NCBI GenBank assembly: GCA_025360685.1
Contig: JANYBR010000325.1
Span: 1 to 14,550 of the forward strand
DNA length: 14,550 bases
Direction of reading: 5' to 3'
DNA from: Pseudomonadota bacterium
GTDB lineage: Bacteria; Pseudomonadota; Alphaproteobacteria; Micropepsales; Micropepsaceae
Shown here piece by piece: positions 7,819-14,550 of the stretch. The first letter of the stretch is position 1. Each line of letters begins with the position of its first letter. A program made the translations under genes and the position numbers. A model generated the notes under the pieces. That model saw only the letters and a list, made by a program, of their open reading frames with translations, had not been told where the DNA came from and did no database searches.

Positions 7819-9644
7819 GCCGGCAGGCTCAATGGACGGGTGCGGAAGAGCACGTGCCACTCCGCGACATCGGCCATCATCAAGTCCGAGGCCTTCTCGA
7901 TCCGGTCGAGCAGGCGCGCGAACTCCAGCGGTTCGCTATGCATCGCCGCATCGAGCTGTTCGAGCTTCTCGGCGGTCTCGCGCGAACGCTCGGCCACCGA
8001 ACGAAAGTCGCTCTGGGCGCGGATGGCATGGATCGCCGCACCGACCGTCGGAAAAAGCGCGGTGAGAAAAATGGTCCACTCCTTGAACTCTTTGGTGGCG
8101 TTCGGCGCCAGGAAATAGAGACACAGATAGGTCGCACAGATCGCCAGAGTCGCCAGGAACAGGATCGTGCCGGTCAAGTGCAGCCGATCGTCTGCCGCTT
8201 CCATCGCCTGGGCATTGTCATGGTTGTAGTCGATTTGCGTCTTGAGTTCGGAGCTGCTGACCGCGTCGCGTACCGCCGTCAGATAGGCGCGATCGACGGC
8301 AAGATTGGGCACCGGAACTTCACGCGCGACGGCGCGGGCGTACCAGCTTACCCAGCCATGTGCGCTGCTGGCGCGGTTTCCCGGCCGGTCGAGGCGTGCA
8401 GCGGCGCCCATCAGTGCCAGGATGCGCAAATGGCGCAGGGTTTCTGCGAGTCTGCGATATTCCAGCCAGCGCTGGTGCCATTGACCGCGCGCACTGCCGC
8501 CGATGATGAGAAGAATGGAAAGAATCAACACGATCTCGAGGGTGAGCAACACCGGCTTGAACCCGGTCGGCAGCAGCAGAGCGCTCAGCGCGAGCAGGAC
8601 CGCGCTCGCCGCAGCCACATAGTTGAACACATAGGCGCTGCGATGGATTTGCGCATAACGGATCGAAAGATGATCGATAAACGAGTAGGCCCGCAACAAC
8701 GATTGCGTCAGCACCTGCGAAAGGTTTGCGTTGCGCGATTGTGCATCGAGATATTCGCGCCAGCGCGAGGCCCCGTCCGCGCGACGATCCGGCGGGCGCA
8801 GATCGGACCAGCGCAAGGCGCGCACGCCGAGCAAAAATAAAAGAAAAGGATAGGACAAGGCAAAATTCCAGCGCCGCTCTCTTTCAGAAAACACGCTCTG
8901 GAGCGCGCGCCGTTCGGCACCTTCGCCGGGCGGCGCCAGCATGAGCGAAATCACGTCAGGCAGCAGGCTAGCGAGTGGCCGCCGCGTCACGTCTTCGATT
9001 CCCGACCGCGCGGTGGGGAGCGGCAGGTCGGCGCGCCACAGGATTGTTGGCTCCATGGGATTGCGTGGATCGATCAGGATGACCGGCACGCCCTCCGCGA
9101 CGGCATGTTCGACGATGAGAGCCGTGCCGCCGACGCCGTCGGCCGGCATCTGGTCCCAGATCGCAATGACGATGTCCGCGTTGGCCAGCATCAACAGGCC
9201 GGCCGCCTCGTAGGAGCGCGCCGCGCCCTGCCGCCTGCCGTCGAGCTCGAACACGCCACACGCTCGGGCGAGCAACGTATCGAAACCTCGAACCGACTCC
9301 GCATCCTCGAAATCGCGACGATAGTCGTTGCGCGCGAACGGCAGGATGACGCTCAGTGCGTAGCCAGCGTCCAATCCGGCTTGCGCCACGATCTGGTCGG
9401 AGCCGCTGGCGAGCGCTGATATGGTGGACAGTACCGGCTCCGGACGCGAAAAAGCCCAGGCGTCACGCTCGACCGTTTGCCGCCCTAGGCGCGCAATGTC
9501 GCCAAAGATGTTGTCGATGGTGGCACGCACAGCCGCCGCCGCCGGTTGCGAGAATTTTGGACCGATGCGATGGCCGGTCACTCCGACGCGCAGACAAGCC
9601 CATGGCCGAGGCAGAACCAGTTCGTCTTTGTGCTGCAGGTCCAT
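7815..9644 (-). CDS. SLOG-domain membrane protein with C-terminal SLOG-associated 2TM region
   Basis: A 609-residue protein with an N-terminal SLOG-type Rossmann domain (about 15-235): the nucleotide-loop motif RVGVTGHR at 19-26, LASGSDQIVA at 78-87, SVILPF at 98-103, YEAAG at 145-149, and DIVIAIWD at 157-164 followed by a GGT turn at 172-174. A hydrophobic stretch lies near 262-278 and a TM pair at about 338-358 and 364-383. Near the C-terminus, DYNHDNAQAMEAADDRLHLTG leads into a second TM pair (about 491-512 and 523-540) and a helical tail with the RAQSDF and ERSRETAEKLEQL segments. That last block resembles the 2TM effector region associated with SMODS and SLOG proteins. SLOG domains bind or process nucleotide-derived ligands. 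Start 9644 is preferred because the extra 15 residues from an in-frame ATG at 9689 use atypical low-GC codons. Neither start has a clear Shine-Dalgarno. Confidence 0.82.
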   Translation of the reverse strand: MDLQHKDELVLPRPWACLRVGVTGHRIGPKFSQPAAAAVRATIDNIFGDIARLGRQTVERDAWAFSRPEPVLSTISALASGSDQIVAQAGLDAGYALSVILPFARNDYRRDFEDAESVRGFDTLLARACGVFELDGRRQGAARSYEAAGLLMLANADIVIAIWDQMPADGVGGTALIVEHAVAEGVPVILIDPRNPMEPTILWRADLPLPTARSGIEDVTRRPLASLLPDVISLMLAPPGEGAERRALQSVFSERERRWNFALSYPFLLFLLGVRALRWSDLRPPDRRADGASRWREYLDAQSRNANLSQVLTQSLLRAYSFIDHLSIRYAQIHRSAYVFNYVAAASAVLLALSALLLPTGFKPVLLTLEIVLILSILLIIGGSARGQWHQRWLEYRRLAETLRHLRILALMGAAARLDRPGNRASSAHGWVSWYARAVAREVPVPNLAVDRAYLTAVRDAVSSSELKTQIDYNHDNAQAMEAADDRLHLTGTILFLATLAICATYLCLYFLAPNATKEFKEWTIFLTALFPTVGAAIHAIRAQSDFRSVAERSRETAEKLEQLDAAMHSEPLEFARLLDRIEKASDLMMADVAEWHVLFRTRPLSLPA

Positions 9645-9726
9645 TGGGGAATTGCCAAATGAAGTGTGGCCGAAACGCGCGAGTCGCATGTTAGTTTGAC
9701 AGCGGCATGGACCGGAAGGGGCGGCG

Positions 9727-10521
<795 letters not shown>

Positions 10522-10588
10522 CAGACTCGCTGCAAGCTTGGGTTTTACCTCGCGGTTTTCGCTTGAAAGTGATCGATTCTGCTATCCA

Positions 10589-10657
10589 TCCTTCGACAGG
10601 GTCAGGATGAGGATAGCTCCAAGGCCCTCATCCTGAGCTTGTCGAAGGACGAGGGCC
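10589..10657. repeat. Palindromic intergenic repeat (REP-like pair), also forms the 3' end of the truncated lacI-type gene
   Basis: The arms 10589-10612 and 10626-10649 are inverted copies of a 24-bp unit built on CCTTCGACA...CAGGATGAGG, matching at 22 of 24 positions with a 13-base loop. The right copy has its own longer hairpin (GGCCCTC at 10623-10629 with GAGGGCC at 10651-10657). Units of this type are dispersed between genes in many alphaproteobacteria. The structure could act as a transcript end for the hydrolase gene to its left, though no T-tract follows. Confidence 0.75.
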
Positions 10658-11224
10658 GACTACGGCAAGTTTTGTCGCCGCAGCAAACGCCCCATCTCGA
10701 AGCGGTACGCCGCTGGCGATTTGTGCAAAGGGACAGCGAAGCTCGCTGAGAAGATTGGATACGCTGTTCTCCACAAGCGGCGGCAGCAACACGCCAAACA
10801 GTCTTTGTCCCTCGACGAAGGCGCGCATGTCTTGCAGGAATTTGGGGTCTTCGCGCGAACAGGCGCGGAGTACAAGTTCAAAACCGGTGCTCCGCAGCGC
10901 ATCCAGGATGCCCTCGAGCATCTCGGCGACATTATCCGGCAGCGGATCATCGCAGATCAGGCCGATCTGGAACGAGCGCCGGAACGCGAGGCCTCGTGCC
11001 TGCGGGTCGGGCACGAAGCCCAACTCGGCGATGATGGCGCTGATCTTCTGGCGCGTCTCCTTGTGCACGAACGGCGAAGCGTTGATGACGCGCGAGACGG
11101 TCTTCTTCGAAACATGGGCGAGGCGCGCCACATCGTTGATCGTCGGCCGCCGGTTTCTGTGCTCCGGTTCGAGCGGCACCGGCCCTTGCCGGCTACGCGC
11201 TGCGCCACCTTTTCTCATAGGCAT
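10628..11224 (-). CDS. Truncated LacI-family transcriptional regulator, probable pseudogene
   Basis: This encodes 198 residues, against about 340 for intact LacI-family repressors. Residues 28-48 are a typical LacI helix-turn-helix (TINDVARLAHVSKKTVSRVIN), followed by the hinge region (about 50-83) and the start of the periplasmic-binding-protein-like core (FQIGLICDDPLPDNVAEMLEGI). The match continues to about QIASGVPLRDGAF at 168-180 and then fails. The last seven or so codons and the stop (10628-10630) are read from the palindromic repeat. Most of the sugar-binding core, including its C-terminal subdomain, is therefore missing. The product could still bind DNA but should not respond to a sugar normally. 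The target genes are not in the window. ATG 11224 is used, with ATG 11218 as an alternative. The deletion or insertion that joined the gene to the repeat is inferred, not shown. Confidence 0.8.
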   Translation of the reverse strand: MPMRKGGAARSRQGPVPLEPEHRNRRPTINDVARLAHVSKKTVSRVINASPFVHKETRQKISAIIAELGFVPDPQARGLAFRRSFQIGLICDDPLPDNVAEMLEGILDALRSTGFELVLRACSREDPKFLQDMRAFVEGQRLFGVLLPPLVENSVSNLLSELRCPFAQIASGVPLRDGAFAAATKLAVVGPRPSTSSG

Positions 11225-11267
11225 TGTGTCGCCCAGGTCCTTGCGGAAAAGCCGCCGAATTCAAGGC

Positions 11268-11284
11268 ATGATACCGGTTACCAT
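11268..11284. promoter_or_regulatory. Possible LacI-type operator upstream of the truncated regulator
   Basis: ATGATACCGGTTACCAT is an imperfect palindrome around a central CCGG (12 of 16 flanking positions pair when centred on the ninth base). It lies about 44 bp upstream of the regulator start. LacI-family operators are typically such CG-centred palindromes, and autoregulation is common. No biochemical match to a named regulator is claimed. Confidence 0.4.
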
Positions 11285-11327
11285 AGCCCACTGTCATCCC
11301 GGCCAAGCGCGCAGCCTCTCTTCTCAT

Positions 11328-11479
11328 TCACCATGGCCGGGCTTGACCCGGCCGCCCAGTCCTGAGCGGCAGCGAAAGACGCGCGTCGGCGCGTGAAGTG
11401 ACCGTTTCTTGCGGCGTCGACACGCCGTCGCTAGCGTCCGCGTAGCGACGGGTGGCCGGGTCAAGCCCGGCCATGGTGA
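11328..11479. repeat. REPIN-like inverted repeat pair between lacI-type gene and acyl-CoA synthetase gene
   Basis: The arms 11328-11357 and 11450-11479 are inverted copies matching at 29 of 30 positions. Each contains a perfect 7-bp hairpin, GGCCGGG with CCCGGCC, around a 5-base loop. The 92-bp spacer holds a further inverted pair (CGTCGCTA at 11426-11433, TAGCGACG at 11443-11450). Two inverted REP units around a short spacer is the REPIN architecture, a non-autonomous element. No transposase is nearby. It sits downstream of the synthetase gene stop and could also terminate that transcript. Confidence 0.75.
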
Positions 11480-11492
11480 TCAAGGTGGGCGT

Positions 11493-13103
11493 CTAGGCGA
11501 TCCCCAACTCGCGCTTGGCGAAATCGAGCACGCTCTTGTAGTCGGCCTTGCCGTTCGAGGCGCGCAGCGGCACGCCGGCGATCAGCACATGCTTGGGCGC
11601 CTTGTAGCCGGCCAGGCGTTGATTCACATGCGCGCGGATGTCGGACTCGCTGAACTCGTCATTCGACGTGACGGTCACCACTGCGGTCACCGCCTGTCCC
11701 CATTTCTCGTCGGGCACGCCGACCACGAGCGCATCCTCGACAACGGGATGGAGCTTGAGCGCTTCCTCGACTTCCTCGGGATAGACCTTCTCGCCGGCGG
11801 TGTTGATGCAAACGCTGCCGCGGCCGAGCAAAGTGAGCGTGCCGTCCTTTTCGACCACGCACCAGTCTCCCGGCATCGAATAGCGCACGCCATTGATGGT
11901 CTTGAACGTCTCGGCCGTCTTCTTGGCGTCCTTGTAGTAGCCGACCGGAATCGGTGGACTCATGGCGATGATGCCGGGTGTGCCCGAGCCGGGTTCCACG
12001 AGTCGATCATTCTCGTCGAACACCTTGCAGCGATCGCCGATCTGGAACTTGGCGGTCTGGACTTCGCCATCCTTCGTCATCATCGACGTGCCGAAGCCGA
12101 CCGCTTCGGAGGAGCCGAAACTGTCGACCAGGATCGCCTGCGGAATATGGCGCAGCAGGCCCAGTTTGACCTCGCGGCTCCACATCACGCCCGATGAGAC
12201 CATGTTGACGATGCTCGACGTGTCGTAGCGGCCCGGCTGCTCCTCGAGCGCGGCGAGCATCGGCTTGGCGAAGGCGTCGCCGACGATGACGAGCGTCATC
12301 GCCTTGTTCTTCTCCATGGCCGCCCACATTTCGTGCGCGCTGAAGGAATGGTGGCTGAGCGTGATCACCGAGCCGCCGGCCAACATCGTGTTCACGGCCA
12401 TGAGCAGGCCCGTGCCATGCATCAGCGGACAGGCCGGCAGGAGACGGTTCCCCGGGCCAGCCAGGCGAATGGCATCGGTGACCGCGTCGAGGTTTTCCGG
12501 CACGGGCCCGAGCTTCCGCAAAGCCACCAGCGACGTCTCGCGCAGATCGTCATGCGTCCAGATCACGCCTTTGGGCATGCCGGTCGTGCCGCCGGTGTAG
12601 ATGAAGAATTCGTCCTGCGGCGAGCGTTCGATCTTCAGCGGCGCGCCATCGCCCTCGTTCGCCAGCGTCTCGTAGGCGAGCGCGAAATCGGCGGGCTTTT
12701 CGTTATCTGTGACCTCGACGAAGTTCTGCACCTTGGTCAAGCGCGCGCGAATCTGGGCGACGGTGTCGCGGAACTCCGAGCCGTAGACGACCGTCTGGGC
12801 ATCGGAATTGTCGAAAATGTAGAACACCTCTTCGGGCTTGTAGCGATAGTTCACGTTGACATGCGTCAGCCGCGCCTTGAAACAAGCAGCCAGGGCTTCG
12901 GAATATTCCGGCCGGTTGCGCATGTAGAACGCCACCTTGGCCCGGGGCTTGGCGCCGCGAAGGGTCAGCGCCCGCGCCAGATTGTTGGAGCGGCGCGTCA
13001 TCTGTGCCCAACTGATCACGCGATCGCCATGGATCAGCGCCGGTGCATCGCCGAGGATGACAGGGGCGATGGCGTCCAGAATATCTCCGAAATTCCACGT
13101 CAT
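11493..13103 (-). CDS. Acyl-CoA synthetase (AMP-binding), FadD19-like
   Basis: A 536-residue adenylate-forming enzyme that activates a carboxylic acid with ATP and joins it to CoA, acting in the cytosol. All core motifs are intact: the phosphate-binding loop YTGGTTGMPKGV at 169-180, FGSSEAVG at 329-336, the ribose-binding Asp413 in PGDW, Arg428 in LLGRGSVCINTAGEKVYPEE, and the catalytic lysine Lys519 in NGKADYK. The segments VNVNYRYKPEEVFYIFDNSD, KKTAETFKTINGVRY and GEKVYPEEVEEAL resemble mycobacterial FadD19, which activates steroid side-chain acids. The ATG at 13103 has a GGGGAG Shine-Dalgarno 6 bases upstream. It is divergent from the DUF7064-like gene and the P450 gene, which suggests a shared pathway. 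Medium-chain, steroid or terpenoid acids are all possible substrates. The family is certain; the substrate is inference. Confidence 0.93.
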   Translation of the reverse strand: MTWNFGDILDAIAPVILGDAPALIHGDRVISWAQMTRRSNNLARALTLRGAKPRAKVAFYMRNRPEYSEALAACFKARLTHVNVNYRYKPEEVFYIFDNSDAQTVVYGSEFRDTVAQIRARLTKVQNFVEVTDNEKPADFALAYETLANEGDGAPLKIERSPQDEFFIYTGGTTGMPKGVIWTHDDLRETSLVALRKLGPVPENLDAVTDAIRLAGPGNRLLPACPLMHGTGLLMAVNTMLAGGSVITLSHHSFSAHEMWAAMEKNKAMTLVIVGDAFAKPMLAALEEQPGRYDTSSIVNMVSSGVMWSREVKLGLLRHIPQAILVDSFGSSEAVGFGTSMMTKDGEVQTAKFQIGDRCKVFDENDRLVEPGSGTPGIIAMSPPIPVGYYKDAKKTAETFKTINGVRYSMPGDWCVVEKDGTLTLLGRGSVCINTAGEKVYPEEVEEALKLHPVVEDALVVGVPDEKWGQAVTAVVTVTSNDEFSESDIRAHVNQRLAGYKAPKHVLIAGVPLRASNGKADYKSVLDFAKRELGIA

Positions 13104-13109
13104 TTTCTA

Positions 13110-13132
13110 CTCCCCAACAGCTGACGCTGGGG
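13110..13132 (-). promoter_or_regulatory. Shine-Dalgarno of the acyl-CoA synthetase within a possible hairpin
   Basis: On the minus strand, CCCCAGCGTCAGCTGTTGGGG (13112-13132) can fold with CAGC pairing GCTG around a GTCA loop and CCC pairing GGG across a 2-base bulge. The right arm contains most of the GGGGAG ribosome-binding site (13110-13115) of the gene starting at 13103. This could limit translation, but the stem is short and may be coincidental. Confidence 0.3.
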
Positions 13133-13245
13133 AAGCATGCCCCGCGCTCTTTTGTGTCACTCTAATAACTGTCGCGTCCGCGAACAACGCATTGCGCAGG
13201 AACGCGCGAAAGCGACAAAATCGGCAAAGAACGACGGAGAACACC

Positions 13246-14277
13246 ATGGCACCGCGAACGGGTTTCAAGCTTCGCCTCGAGCCGCAGGACGAATATACCC
13301 ACGCACCCGATGCGGCCTCCAATTACAACGAGAGCATGTATTTCAACGTCTTCGATCCGGCGCGCAAAATCGGCGGCTGGTTCCGGCTCGGCAATCGTCC
13401 GAACGAGGGACAGGCCGAGATGACGACCTGCCTCTATCTGGCCGACGGACGGGTCGCGTTCATGTACGGCCGGCCGAAGATCGCCGACAACAAGGCGATG
13501 AACGCCGGCGGCATGAAGATCGAGGTCGTCGAACCGTTCAAGAAACTGAAAGTCACATACGACGGCAAGGCGTGCGTGCTGACCAATCCGTTCGACATGG
13601 CCGAGCCGTCCAAGGCGTTCCGCGAGAATCCCACCGTCGATTGCAAGGTCGAGCTCGATTACGAGGGCGTCTCGCCCATGTATGGCGGCGAGACGGTGCG
13701 CGAGGACGGCAAACCGCTCGACATCGATCCCGAAAAATCTTTTGCCAAGGCGCATTACGAGCAGCACATGGCGGCAAAGGGTAGTTTCACGATCGGCGGC
13801 GAGAAGTTCGTCGTGGAAGGCTTCGGCCTGCGCGACAAAAGCTGGGGGCCGCGCTACTGGCAGGCCATCAACTGGTATCGCTGGTGTCCGATGAATTTCG
13901 GGCGCGACTTCGGCATGATGCTGTCCATCGTGGCCGGCACGGAAGGAAAGCCGCGCCAGGGCGGCATGGTGTTCAAGGACGGAAAGTACGACCTGATCGT
14001 CGAATGCGCCATCGACACGGACTGGGATGAGAACTGGTACCAGACAGCCTTGCGCGCAAAAGTGAAAACCGAGTCCGGTGCGCGGTATGACGTGACCGGC
14101 AAGGTGCTGTCGCTCATCCCGCTGCGCAACCGGCGCAAGACACCGGACGGCCAGGAGCTCAACACCCGCATCACCGAAGGCATGACGGAATACAAGTGCA
14201 ATGGGTTCACCGGATACGGCCTCAGCGAATATCTCGACCAGATCGTGGATGGAAAGCCGGCGGGGCTTGGCAAATGA
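13246..14277 (+). CDS. DUF7064/DUF7065-like protein, cytochrome P450-associated
   Basis: A 343-residue soluble protein without a signal peptide or TM segment. I recognise it by the GLRDKSWGPRYW motif at 194-205 and the YGLSEYLDQI end, which are characteristic of an uncharacterised family often annotated as DUF7064 with an N-terminal DUF7065 half. The many aromatic residues and the beta-rich look suggest a lipocalin-like or CrtC/AttH-like barrel for a hydrophobic ligand; that fold is inference. ATG 13246 follows CGGAGA with 5 bases between. The frame is open upstream to 12937, but that stretch overlaps the divergent synthetase gene. It overlaps the P450 start by ATGA, so the two are almost certainly co-translated. 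The context (P450 plus acyl-CoA synthetase) suggests binding or modifying a lipid, steroid or terpenoid substrate. The function is unknown. Confidence 0.85.
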   Translation: MAPRTGFKLRLEPQDEYTHAPDAASNYNESMYFNVFDPARKIGGWFRLGNRPNEGQAEMTTCLYLADGRVAFMYGRPKIADNKAMNAGGMKIEVVEPFKKLKVTYDGKACVLTNPFDMAEPSKAFRENPTVDCKVELDYEGVSPMYGGETVREDGKPLDIDPEKSFAKAHYEQHMAAKGSFTIGGEKFVVEGFGLRDKSWGPRYWQAINWYRWCPMNFGRDFGMMLSIVAGTEGKPRQGGMVFKDGKYDLIVECAIDTDWDENWYQTALRAKVKTESGARYDVTGKVLSLIPLRNRRKTPDGQELNTRITEGMTEYKCNGFTGYGLSEYLDQIVDGKPAGLGK

Positions 14278-14550
14278 AGATCAACCTTTGGGACCCGAAC
14301 AGTTTTGCCGCCGGTCATCCGCATGCGCAATATGACTGGCTGCGCGCGAACGATCCGGTGCATTTCCAGGAGGAGCCGAACGGGCCGGGCTACTGGGCGA
14401 TTACGCGCTACCAGGAGGTCTACGATGTGGACCGCAATTTCCAGGCGTTCTCGTCCGAACCGACGATCATGATCCAGGACCCTCTGGACCAGCAGAACAA
14501 TTTCGGCGGCTACAAAATGATGCTGATGATGGACCCGCCGCAGCACACCG
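14274..14550 (+). CDS. Cytochrome P450, N-terminal part, cut by window edge
   Basis: The first 92 residues of a bacterial class I cytochrome P450. The sequence LWDPNSFAAGHPHAQYDWLR, then DPVHF, the GYWAITRYQEVYDV strand-helix, FSSEPTI and the MDPPQHT stretch just before the C-helix are all typical of soluble P450s. The heme-binding Cys loop and the I-helix lie beyond the edge. The ATG at 14274 overlaps the TGA of the previous gene (ATGA). The N-terminus has no membrane anchor, as expected for bacterial P450s, which need a ferredoxin and a reductase from elsewhere. The neighbourhood resembles P450 plus acyl-CoA synthetase sets that oxidise and then activate a side chain, but the subfamily cannot be set from this fragment. 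Confidence 0.9.
   Translation, partial: MKINLWDPNSFAAGHPHAQYDWLRANDPVHFQEEPNGPGYWAITRYQEVYDVDRNFQAFSSEPTIMIQDPLDQQNNFGGYKMMLMMDPPQHT

Noticed and set aside
6028..7860. A 610-codon open frame on the minus strand opposite the RCK-RyR gene
   Set aside because: It has no recognisable domains, and the opposite strand encodes clear TrkA-N and RyR motifs over the same stretch. Long antisense frames are common in GC-rich coding DNA.
7371..8840. A 489-codon plus-strand open frame crossing the convergent stop junction
   Set aside because: Its sequence is low-complexity Arg/Gln/Gly-rich without motifs, and it overlaps the conserved parts of two real genes.
9645..9689. An N-terminal 15-residue extension of the SLOG protein from ATG 9689
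   Set aside because: It has no Shine-Dalgarno and low-GC codons unlike the rest of the gene, and it would leave only 37 bp for two divergent promoters. It is not strictly excluded.
9696..9701. A perfect TTGACA -35-like hexamer just upstream of the hydrolase gene
   Set aside because: The position 17 bases downstream reads GGGCGG, which is not a -10 box, and it would fall at the Shine-Dalgarno and start codon of the gene it should serve.
11409..12197. A 262-codon plus-strand frame starting inside the REPIN-like repeat
   Set aside because: It runs antisense to the conserved C-terminal domain of the acyl-CoA synthetase and begins in repeat sequence.

Overview
The window looks like chromosomal DNA of a GC-rich Gram-negative bacterium, most likely an alphaproteobacterium. 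The reasons are a TolC-type RND efflux pump, two IalB-family periplasmic proteins (typical of Hyphomicrobiales and relatives), and two kinds of intergenic palindromic repeat that I associate with alphaproteobacterial genomes. I cannot name the genus. I saw no rRNA, tRNA, CRISPR array, transposase or phage gene.

Layout, left to right. (1) 1-3498, minus strand: an RND efflux operon. The periplasmic adaptor (1987-3498) comes first, followed 21 bp later by an MdtB/MdtC-like inner-membrane permease that runs off the left edge. The adaptor carries an unusual C-terminal four-cysteine repeat and a glycine-rich tail. (2) 3680-4336, plus: a DedA/VTT-family membrane protein, divergent from the pump. (3) 4392-5557, minus: two tandem IalB-family envelope proteins joined by an ATGA stop/start overlap. 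(4) 5839-7818 plus and 7815-9644 minus: a tail-to-tail pair whose stop codons share one CTAG. The first is a membrane protein with two TrkA-N/RCK Rossmann domains and a bacterial ryanodine-receptor (RyR) domain. The second has a SLOG nucleotide-binding domain followed by membrane segments that end in a SLOG-associated 2TM region. This pair is the most unusual part of the window and the best candidate for an uncharacterised nucleotide-sensing membrane system. (5) 9727-10521, plus: a dienelactone-hydrolase-family enzyme with an intact Cys-Asp-His triad. (6) 10589-11479: a repeat-rich patch containing a C-terminally truncated LacI-family regulator whose last codons and stop lie inside a palindromic repeat, a possible LacI-type operator upstream of it, and a REPIN-like repeat pair. 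(7) 11493-14550: a FadD19-like acyl-CoA synthetase (minus), divergent from a DUF7064-like protein and a cytochrome P450 (plus, ATGA-overlapped, cut by the right edge).

How the parts may work together: the pump is a self-contained export operon that needs an outer-membrane channel encoded elsewhere. The right-hand cluster looks like oxidation plus CoA activation of a lipid, steroid or terpenoid-like carboxylic substrate. The truncated LacI gene between the two repeats looks like the remains of a sugar-regulatory locus. The RCK-RyR and SLOG-2TM proteins combine cytosolic nucleotide-binding domains with membrane segments, so their shared role is probably nucleotide-dependent signalling or an effector action at the membrane. 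That last step is inference.
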